Positions 48,902-64,000 of a stretch of DNA of 64,000 nucleotides are shown here, piece by piece. This stretch comes from Seriola aureovittata (Eukaryota; Chordata; Actinopteri; Carangiformes; Carangidae), in the NCBI RefSeq assembly GCF_021018895.1, contig NC_079375.1, forward strand, positions 21,334,975 to 21,398,974, given 5' to 3'. How positions within the stretch are numbered: position 1 is the first letter of the stretch; every line of letters starts with the position of its first letter. The position numbers and the translations under genes are program-made. The notes beneath the pieces are model-generated. The model ran no database searches, was not told the DNA's origin, and worked only from the letters and a program-made list of their open reading frames with translations.

Positions 48902-51779
48902 ATGGCCAAGTGTCGCACGGACTGCCTGGAGAGACACCTGCGGATCTGCTTTGAGATGTTGGGCTGTTTTATTGGATCCCATCCGCGGTGGTTCCTGCTC
49001 GCCCCCGTGGTTCTCGCAACAGGCCTGGGGAGTGGGTTTTATTTTCTCACGGACAGGATGTCCAACAATATCGAAGAACAGTTCACACCTGTTGATGGTA
49101 AAGCCAAGATGGAGAGGAAATACATCCGAGAAACTTTTCCAGGAAATGAGTCCATCTTTTCAAGCTTAAGGCTGAGCACAAGTGGGAATTATGCAACTCT
49201 CATAGCTACAAGTGACAGGAATATCCTGACAGCGGAGTCACTACGGGACATCCTACAGTTGGACTATAGAATAAGGAGTATGGTAGTGCAGTTTGACAAC
49301 AGGTCATTTGAATATGTGGATGTCTGTGCTGACGTGATGGGATCCTGCACCTCTAATGATATTCTAGATGTAATTAAAGACAATGCCAACAGTATCGATG
49401 CTGTCAATTTGACATTTCCGTGGTATCGGTCTGATTTTAGGAGTGTTCCTCTATATTTAAGTTTGGGGAGTGTTAAATTAAATAAGGAGAGCTCAGTTGT
49501 TGAAAGTGCTGAAGCCATACAGCTCTACTACTATTTACGAGAGGACACCAAAGCAAAAACAGATCTGTGGTTGGAAAGTTTCATCAATTTGGTCTCAAAT
49601 GAATCATCAACTTCCATTCAGGTAAACAGACCTTTAATGTACCAGTGTTTTAAATGATCTGCCTTTTATGAGAGTGGATATCTGTTAAATGTATTAATTA
49701 TCTTTAGGTGTCATACTCCACCTCCATGTCAATACAGTGGGAATTTGAGAAATCTCCAGCTTCTGTCATCTATTTATTCTCCATCGCCTACAGCATCGCC
49801 ATCACCTTTTCAATTATATCATGTTGGAGGTTGGTAAAACTTCTGCTTTTGTCCTGAATTTAGATTCAAGTAGAGAGACGGCAACTCCACAGTCAACTTA
49901 CTAAAGCCAGTTAAAGAAACACTTAAGTTTACAAAATAAAAGTCCACAATTTAAAAAAGATTTGATTTATATGTTTTGTGTTGAGTGACTGAATCTTTAT
50001 AATCTGATTCCTGCAGGTTGGATAATGTGCGGACGAAGGTGTGGGTGGCATCTTGTGGGGTGCTGTCCACAGGTCTGGCAGTCCTCAGTGGTTTTGGTGC
50101 GCTGTTGTTGCTGGGCCAACCTTTCGTCATGACAGCTGCCTCCTGTCCTTTCATGATATTAGGTAGGTTGTGTTGATTCATCCAGGTCCACTCATCAGGG
50201 TTCAAACAAAAAAGTGAAATTTTAAAAATCTCTTCTTCCTCCTACTTTTTACCCTGCAGGTATTGGACTTGATGATATGTTCATCATGATCTCCTGTTGG
50301 CAGAGGACCCGTGTTCTGGACAGCGTCCCCGACCGGCTCGCTCATACCTACAGGGAAGCTGCCGTCTCCATCACCATCACCACCCTGACTGACGCTCTGG
50401 CTCTCTTCCTGGGCTGCAGCTCGCCCTTTGGCTCAGTCCAGTCCTTCTGCCTCTATGCTGGCATTTCTGTTTGCTTCTGCTATTTGTACAACATCACTTT
50501 CCTGGGGGCTTGTATGGCTTTGAATGGACAAAGGGAGGCAGAGAACAAGCACTGGTTCACCTGTGCCAAAATCCCAGAAGACTTACCGCCCAGGACTTCA
50601 AAAGCCTTCAGTGTCTGCTGTGTTGGAGGGAGCTACGATTCAATGACTGAAAGGGAGGAAACTGAGTCCATAAGCCACATTTTTGAGCGGTTCTATGGCC
50701 CATTTCTGACCCACAAACTGATCAAAGCACACGTATTTGTCATCTACGCAGCCTATCTGGCTGTCAGTATCTATGGCTGTTGGATCTTAAAGGAGGGCCT
50801 CGATATCAGGAATCTGGCTTTGGATGATTCCTACATCATCGATTACTACAATAATCAAAGGCAGCACTTTTCTGAATATAGCTGCAATGTGATGGTGGCA
50901 GTGAAACAGTCCTTCCCTTACTGGGACGAGGAAGGACAGAAGCAATTGCACTCATGCATCTCAAATTTTGAAAGTTTGAACTACGTCAACAGCACATTCG
51001 CTTGGTTTCTCTCCTTTCAGCAGTTTGCAAATGCAACCAATCTCAACATAAGCTCTCAAGAGGCTTTCCAAACCCATCTGCCACATTTCTTAGAGCTCGC
51101 CTCTGTGTTCAGACAAGACCTCAACATGACTGCAGCCAATGAGATTCAGGCCTCTCGCTTTTTCATTCAGACACTAAACAAAACCACAGTGAAGGACATG
51201 ATGGTCGGACTCAGGAAGACAGCAGAGGAGTGTCCAGTAGAGCTCCTGGTGTACCACCCTGCGTTCATCTTCTTTGACCAGTATACTGTCATCATGGACA
51301 ACACCATTCAAACCGTCCTGGTGGCTGTGACTGTGATGTTAGCCGTCTCACTCGTCCTGATACCCAGCGTCCTTTGCTCTGTGTGGGTGGCTTTTGCAGT
51401 TTGTTCAGTCATGGTCGGTGTGACAGGATTCATGGCGCTGTGGGGCGTAAACCTGGACTCCATCTCCATGATCAACCTCGTCATGTGCGTTGGTTTCTCT
51501 GTGGATTTCTCAGCACATATTTCTTACTCTTTTGTCTCCAGTCCCAAGAGTGATGTCAATGAGAAAGCCACGGATGCCTTGGCCCATCTAGGGTATCCTA
51601 TCCTGCAAGGAGCACTGTCCACTGTGTTAGGAGTGGTGGTGCTGTCCGTGTCTGGGAGTTACATCTTTAGGACGTTCTTCAAGGTTGTGTTTCTTGTGGT
51701 TACATTTGGGCTGCTCCATGGCTTAGTCTTCATTCCAGTGTTTCTGACACTGTTTGGAGCCTGTGAGAAGTTTTGTTAA
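48902..51779 (+). CDS. ptchd3: Patched domain-containing protein 3 (Ptchd3), four coding exons
   Basis: This is an RND/Patched superfamily multipass membrane protein; in mammals PTCHD3 is sperm-enriched, with no defined substrate (family knowledge). Exons: 48902-49621, 49708-49829, 50017-50162, 50260-51779; 2508 nt, 835 aa, phases consistent. The N-terminus holds a first membrane span (WFLLAPVVLATGLGSGFYFL, about residues 31-50) and a first luminal loop with N-glycosylation sequons. Exons 2 to 4 form the sterol-sensing-domain-like block. GIGLDDMF at about 330-337 carries the paired acidic residues of transmembrane 4, and GFSVDFSAH (Asp745) is the matching transmembrane-10 motif with a single acidic residue. 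The large last exon encodes the second luminal loop and the final bundle. The exon 2 donor (AG then GTTGGT) is weak but is the only one giving the conserved RLDNVRTKVWVA junction. The Met chosen is the first in an open frame. Confidence 0.93.
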
Positions 51780-51880
51780 AGTCAATTCAAATTCTTCAAA
51801 CTTTTTGTGTGAGGAAATATAAAAACAACACTGCAGCAATTATTTTGCCATTTGTCTGTTATTTTGAGCATTTTTGTGAA

Positions 51881-51886
51881 AATAAA
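51881..51886 (+). terminator. ptchd3: ptchd3 poly(A) signal
   Basis: AATAAA lies about 100 nt after the ptchd3 stop codon. Confidence 0.75.
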
Positions 51887-51953
51887 TCTGTAGTACACCT
51901 CGACCTACTGAGCCGCACGCACCAAAAATGACAAGTTTTTCTTTGGGCTTCTT

Positions 51954-51959
51954 TTTATT
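51954..51959 (-). terminator. yme1l1: yme1l1 poly(A) signal
   Basis: AATAAA on the minus strand (TTTATT on plus) lies about 1.6 kb downstream of the yme1l1 stop codon and 68 bp from the ptchd3 signal facing it. Confidence 0.6.
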
Positions 51960-53577
51960 GATTTCAGCTGCACTAACATTCATTAAGCACTGCCATCACA
52001 TCGTTGAAAGATTTTTTGTCAGTCAACAGCAGAGAGCAAATTCAGCATAAAAGCAATACTATACATCTATATACAATGTTCCCATCACACCCCAGTCGTA
52101 TATACAGCTTAACATGGGTAAAAGGCCAATGAACAGAGCAAATAGTGTCAAAGTGAAGGAAAAAAACCCAAGAGGGTAACACTATGATATAACGTATGCT
52201 GGTGGTCTGTTCTGAAATGCTAGAGTAAGAATTACATACACTGTTCAGTTGAAGATGAAGACATTCAACATTAACAGACAAATAACTGCAAGTTTCTACC
52301 AACAAACTGTGTTGAAGAAATGTCATATTCAGAATCAAGGATGCCTCTTTACAATTACACTCTGTGAACTGTTAGAGCTTAAACTTTCTTTCTGTCTGTC
52401 TCACATCTTCCTTCCCAGACAGCAATGGAAAATAACTGAAAGAAATGGTCAAATTCACTCATTTACAAGAAAAACTGATATATTTGCAGAGAGGCTTTTC
52501 AGAAGCCCAGCTCAGAACATGTGAAATTAGGCCAACAATACTTTCAAATTAAAATCCAAGATCCAAATGCTCTATCACGACATAAATGCAGCTTGTATTT
52601 CTTGCATGCTATTTGAGGCTGAGCAGCAGGTTTTGTTCAATCTCTACACACACAGCATGAATGAAATAAATTACATGAAGAGTGCATAAGTGCATTTTAA
52701 ATTTGTTCACTCATCCAAAGTGCTGACGTGTTTTAGTTTCAATTTTTACACCTCCTACTTCAAAGGAAAGAAAATATACACTTAAAGTACATTCCCCAGA
52801 AGGCCTCCTTTAAAAACAAGCGACAGGGACATCAGCAGAGAAGGTAGATCTGTGTATAATCTGTTCAAACATCCCAGACACCAAGGATCCCATGGAAAGA
52901 CTTCTACGTGCTAACTTGAGAATAACACAAGCTGAAGTAGCGAGTGCAGCCTGACATTGAAGATATACTTCACAAATAACAGATATGAGCACAAACACTG
53001 ACAAAAATGAGCTCAGATTAAGTTAAATTCTGGTTGCCATGATTACGCAGTGACTCTTTGGGTAAATGGTATATATACTGCTCAGCATTTCCCACTGACA
53101 GAACAGGAATCTACACGGAGCTGGCTAAACAGAATTTGACCAAATTTTACAAAAGGATTGTTATCCAGATGCTGTTTTTACACTTGATGTGTATATGTAC
53201 ATTCAGGTATCATCTCCTAACACCGGCTGATAAAGTGCTCTGAGTAACATCCTTCCACTAAATCCATTAAACACTTAACCTTTCAACCTTCGCCACTTAT
53301 AATGGACTTAGGGCACCACACATCTGCTTATCTCTGAACACAGGAAAGTCATGTTTAAGTTTCAAATAACAAAGCTACTTGTCTGGGAATATTGATGAGA
53401 TTCCATGAAGGTGACAGCATGAAGATATGACATCGTCCCACATGAGCACTTGTCAATTTACTCCTCTGATTCACTGCTCAACACCTGAGTCCAATCCTCC
53501 TTCCCTAATGCCTGAGCTCTTAAAATCTGCCCCCTTCTCCGTTGCTTCCCCCGAGATTGTTGCCGTCCTTTGTGGTT
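51960..53577 (-). other. yme1l1: Probable yme1l1 3' UTR
   Basis: This is an uninterrupted 1.6 kb stretch between the yme1l1 stop codon and the candidate poly(A) signal. No other gene is recognised in it. Confidence 0.5.
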
Positions 53578-59992
<6,415 letters not shown>

Positions 59993-60370
59993 CTTTAATT
60001 CTCTCGAGAAGCTACGCAAGTTACACCACTGCCCCTGAGTGTTAAAGGCCCGTGTTTCTTTCACTTTAACTTTCTGTCGCAGGCACAGCTAGTCCAACTG
60101 CGAACTTCAGCGGTCCTCTGACAGCTGAAGATAAACCGGATATGACCTCTACAGTTGCAACAACCTTTGCATCCCTGTCGAAATCTGTTCTACCTTTTCT
60201 GGACTGACTTAGGTTCCGTTTATTTAGTTCATTGTGAAATAACAACAATATTACTTTGCTTACTTACAGTAGTTTAAAATCTAATAAATATGACATCGTC
60301 TTACAACTTACAACTTATATTTTCCCCCTAACGTCCCTTTACACGAGCACCGACCATCAGAAATCATCAC
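59993..60370 (-). promoter_or_regulatory. yme1l1: yme1l1 5' UTR and promoter region
   Basis: The region lies between the yme1l1 start codon and the probable 3' end of acbd5. ACCGGATA near 60136 contains an ETS-like core (GGAT). No TATA box is evident. Confidence 0.35.
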
Positions 60371-61264
60371 AATAAATGTGTTTGTTCCAAGAATGTATTT
60401 ATTGCATGTCAAATTTGCTTCATAATATACTGATGTTTTACAACTGTATATTTGAAAGCACTCTAACCCATTCTTCTTCATTTTCACCAAACAGTTGACA
60501 AGAAACAAGGATGATTATATATAGATATATGGATTGTCTGTACTTTGTATTTAACTTTTTATTTGTATTTTTTTTTTTTGTTTGTTTTGCAAAAGTCTGA
60601 TCTTTGATGCCATTGCACTCAAGCTATAAAATAAACATTCATCTTTACACATAAATAACCTTATTTTTTACCTTAAATATCTATTTGGTCTTAAAGGAAA
60701 TGCTCCATAAATATTTCTACATTTCAGACCATCAATATAAAAGGCTGATGTCTTTAACTATCAGGAAAAAAACATTATTTGACAAAAAGTATGAAAATAA
60801 AATTAAATAAACAATGGAACGTACAACAAACAAAATAAAACTCTTATCACTTAAGGTTGACAGCTAATATATGATTATGAATCTATTTCCAGTAAAAGCT
60901 GACTCTCTTATATGGGTATTATGTTTAGATTGACTTTTGGTGTGGTGATCTGTGAGACATGTCATAAATATGACCACCTAATGCTAAGCTAACTATAACA
61001 ATGAAAATGTGCCTGCATTTATAATGCATTAATTCTCCCTTACTTAAAACCCTACGCGGTGTCCATGAAGTCAAAATGCTACACTATACTGCAGAGTCTC
61101 CCTTTGAACGCCTGTCTAACCACTCACTCATTTAAAGCAGACTTTCCATTTCTACTGGCGTCGAATTACATTGTTTGTGTTGGTAACTTATAAAAGCCAC
61201 AAAGCAACAAAAACTTCATCCCAGGTTCATGTTCTTTGAGTGATGCTGAAGGCTCTCAGACAAT
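60371..61264 (-). other. acbd5: Probable acbd5 3' UTR
   Basis: AT-rich sequence downstream of the acbd5 stop codon with minus-strand AATAAA candidates at 60403-60398 and 60563-60558. No MASTL-like kinase exon is visible, although human MASTL sits between these genes. Confidence 0.45.
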
Positions 61265-63838
61265 TCAGGGGATTTTTCTATGGGGAGAAAAGGTGACACA
61301 GAGTTGTAATTGTCTGTGGTGTGGTCATAAAGAAAAGATAAAATAATCAGTGATAATAGAGAATTTTGTTTACCTTCTCTTCCTCTGTAAGTAAAGCTGG
61401 ACAAGCCAATGGGCAATCAGAGGCCAAAGTGCAGTCAACACCACTGTGAGTGGAGAGAAGTCAAAAGGCCACCAGGACGGTCTCAGGATCTATAAAAACA
61501 GGACTTGCATTAATGCATTTGCATTTAATTCCTGATTAGCTACTAATTGGTCAGAAATTTGCATAAAAATCGAATTTTTGGGAATTGTTTTTAAAAGGAC
61601 CTTTCGTGCTACAGGTAAGGAGTCCTCCTGCCTTGGTGAAGATGATCTTGACTGAAAATACAGAAATCCATCAATAAATATCTAATAAATAGTCACAGAG
61701 ACATTTTAATACAGAGGTGCCTGAAGGAACAATAACTAAGAGCAATGTGAAATTATTTTTTTCTTTTACATTCAAAAACATGGAAAATAAATCAGCAGCT
61801 GGTGTGATGTCTCGATCACCATCAGTCTAGATAAGGGGGCCAGACCCCCCTGGTCTTATCGTATCACCTGTGGTACGTTGAGCATCTCCAGAGTGTGCAG
61901 CCTGTGCAGCACATTGGCCATGTCGCGCTGCAGCCTCAGCAGAGCCGTAGCTATTTGCTCATTGATGTTTCCCCTGGAAGCACTGACAGGATGTCTGCTC
62001 TGTGACACACAACAGCTGGCAGCATCTGCACTGACACACCACTGAGAGCTACAGGTAACCCTTGGCGACTGACAACCTGAAACTGGAGTCAGATTGTGAC
62101 AGATTAATGCTACAACATGCAACTTATCTGGCGCCGCAAAGGCTTAGGAGAGTGAACAAAGCACACATCTCTGGAGGAAGGTAAAGTAGGGATACAGAGT
62201 CGGAGTAGTCTCACCTCTCCCTCTTCTTGACAAGGAGCTGTTGTGTTGGCTCGTACTAATCCCGTCTTTAAAGAAGGGATCTCTTGTTAGTACTTGATCC
62301 TCTCCTCCATTCGGGGTAGTGTTGCTCTCAAACCAAAGATCATTTTGCTTCACTGTGGCAGCTCCTGATCCAGGTGGCTGAACCTTCGATGTAGACACCC
62401 GCTTGTAGGAGAAAAACGATAGTCAACCACAAACTGAATAGAAAGGACAGACCACGTTAAATTGATGTCTGACTTTATAACTCTTCATGACTTTATTTCT
62501 AGCATGTTGTTTAAGGGACACCACACCTCTTCCATGGCGAGATGCTCCATTGAGTCACAGAATTCCTCATTATCTGAGTCTGTGGATCGGTGGTTCTTCT
62601 CTGGAACAGCATCAATGTGATCTGATCGGTGCAAAACACAGCACTCAAACATTTATTTATCACTATTTAGGTGCGCAACAGAGAGTGATGCTTTGTAAGT
62701 AACAGCTATATGCTTTACCCTAAGGGTAAAGGCTTTTTTGGTTTACAGCTCATTTTACATTCCTTTTCTCAATCTTTTCTATTATATGTTCTTATATTTG
62801 ATGCTGCGACATTCTACATTTTCTACAGGCACAACTTATCACATTATTCCTGCATACTTATGATTTTACAGAATAATCATCATCAAACACACTCTTTTTG
62901 CATTGATTTATAATCTTACCGCTCAGGTGTCCATTGAAGTGCATGTACGGGTTATACTGTACACTGGGCGCTATGGAACAGGCCAGTTCCTCCTCCTCCA
63001 CCTCACTGTTGAGGGAGCTGTGTGTCCCGTTGGTGAAGGAGGACATGCTGGGCTCCATGCTGCTGCTGGACCCTCTGGTGTCAGACCTCCACCTCTTGTC
63101 CTCCACCATCAGCAGCCTTGGATCAGGACTCCAGACTGAGCCGAGGCGAGAAAACACGAGAGAGTATGACAAAGGATTACAAAAGAGGGCAGTTCTCTTT
63201 GTGTATCCATATCTCACCCTGCACGTAGTTAGAGCAAATGACTTTTTTCTTTATCTCATTGAAATACTGTTCTCATTTATATGAATATATTCAGAAAGAA
63301 ACCATATCACACTCAGTGACTTTCAATGGAAACTATACACGTCTTGAATCCTTCAAATGAACTCAGGGGTGTCAGAAAACAGTGAAAATGTTATTCATAA
63401 AGACAAAAAGCAACTGTGTGCTGATCGGTCTTTAGTAACTTGTAATATACTGTTGGAGTTTATAAGCAACTAAAGGACACAATACAAATACACAAGCAGT
63501 TGCTCTCCTTTCCTTTTAACCTAAAAATAAACATGCAAAAAAAATGAGGAAATTAAGAGAGAAAATAGTGCATAATGCAGTAATGCACAGAAATGAGAGT
63601 GTGTACATATAGTAAATAATTCACCTGTGCCACAGAAAAACAAATCTTTCTTTCGAGTGTATTTTAGGTAACAAACAGTTCTCAAATACTGTATATAAGT
63701 AACTTCCAAAAACAATTGGGCACTGTGATCTTTAACAAGTGTTACTGACACAGGAATAAATTGTGTATCTGTTACCTGCCTGGCTGGTGTTGCTTTCACC
63801 TTGTGGGTCATCATGGCCGAATGTGGTCCTGGAGACAC
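61265..63838 (-). CDS. acbd5: Acyl-CoA-binding domain protein 5 (Acbd5), C-terminal part; N-terminus outside window
   Basis: Acbd5 is a tail-anchored peroxisomal protein that binds very-long-chain acyl-CoA and tethers peroxisomes to the ER through VAPA/B (family knowledge). Minus-strand exons read here: 63776-63838 (least certain), 62920-63135, 62527-62621, 62215-62401, 61868-62076, 61613-61651, 61374-61489, 61265-61277. Evidence: STDSDNEEFCDSMEHL matches the human FFAT-like VAP-binding segment; NINEQIATALLRLQ and following residues give the coiled coil; RPSWWPFDFSPLTVVLTALW begins the tail anchor, followed by the basic QRKRRKIP end (human RRRRKLN). The acyl-CoA-binding domain should lie beyond 64000. 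The 61868-62076 acceptor was chosen by phase, and the 61613 donor has an in-frame alternative at 61601. The gene runs in the same direction as yme1l1, immediately upstream of it. Confidence 0.88.
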
Positions 63839-64000
63839 CTACTGTGGCAGGAACTACCACAGAGGCTAGTTTGAGTACTTTACAGGCAAGTAGTTGAAAT
63901 CAAAATGAAGGCCAAGTTCGAAGATGGGTCCGGTCAGACCCATGTCTACTGAGTGTCATGCTGACAGGCTCTGCGGCTGGTGTGATCCCATTGCAAGATA
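63839..64000 (-). other. acbd5 intron, right window edge
   Basis: This lies upstream of the first acbd5 exon I could read. No exon matching the acyl-CoA-binding domain is visible. Confidence 0.4.

Overview
This window is vertebrate nuclear DNA, almost certainly from a spiny-rayed (percomorph) teleost fish. Genes have many short phase-matched exons with GT-AG borders, compact introns, CA/GA microsatellites and several dispersed repeat families typical of percomorph genomes. Nothing prokaryotic, viral or CRISPR-like was seen. No single track gives the gene models: I joined exons by hand from splice signals, reading phase and recalled family sequences.

Layout: (1) 102-7001, minus strand: wac, a WW-domain adaptor; its 3' exons lie beyond the left edge. 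(2) 9697-28967, plus: mpp7, an L27/PDZ/SH3/GK scaffold (MAGUK), 17 coding exons, 605 aa. (3) 33505-40265, plus: mkx (Mohawk, TALE homeobox), 6 exons, 405 aa. (4) 43615-46887, minus: rab18, 7 exons, 205 aa. (5) 48902-51779, plus: ptchd3, 4 exons, 835 aa. (6) 53578-59992, minus: yme1l1, the inner-membrane i-AAA protease, 18 exons, 721 aa. (7) 61265 to about 63838, minus: the C-terminal half of acbd5; the acyl-CoA-binding domain lies beyond the right edge.

The genes are not a functional operon but a conserved neighbourhood. As I remember the human map, the block matches chromosome 10p12 (YME1L1-MASTL-ACBD5-PTCHD3-RAB18-MKX-ODAD2/ARMC4-MPP7-WAC). Two differences stand out: odad2 and mastl are absent from their expected places, and the yme1l1/acbd5 pair is inverted relative to ptchd3. 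Some cell-biological themes recur. Rab18 and Acbd5 both act at endoplasmic reticulum contacts (lipid droplets and peroxisomes), Yme1l1 is mitochondrial, and Mpp7 and Wac are scaffolds.

Points most worth a second look: two GC-AG introns (wac, yme1l1); a very long UG repeat about 22 nt upstream of a wac 3' splice site; microsatellites forming polypyrimidine tracts; nearly abutting ptchd3/yme1l1 poly(A) signals; an unusual CSIP C-terminus on Rab18; an expanded C-terminal segment in Mkx; and inverted-repeat (hairpin) elements in mpp7 and mkx introns. I found no convincing undescribed biological system.
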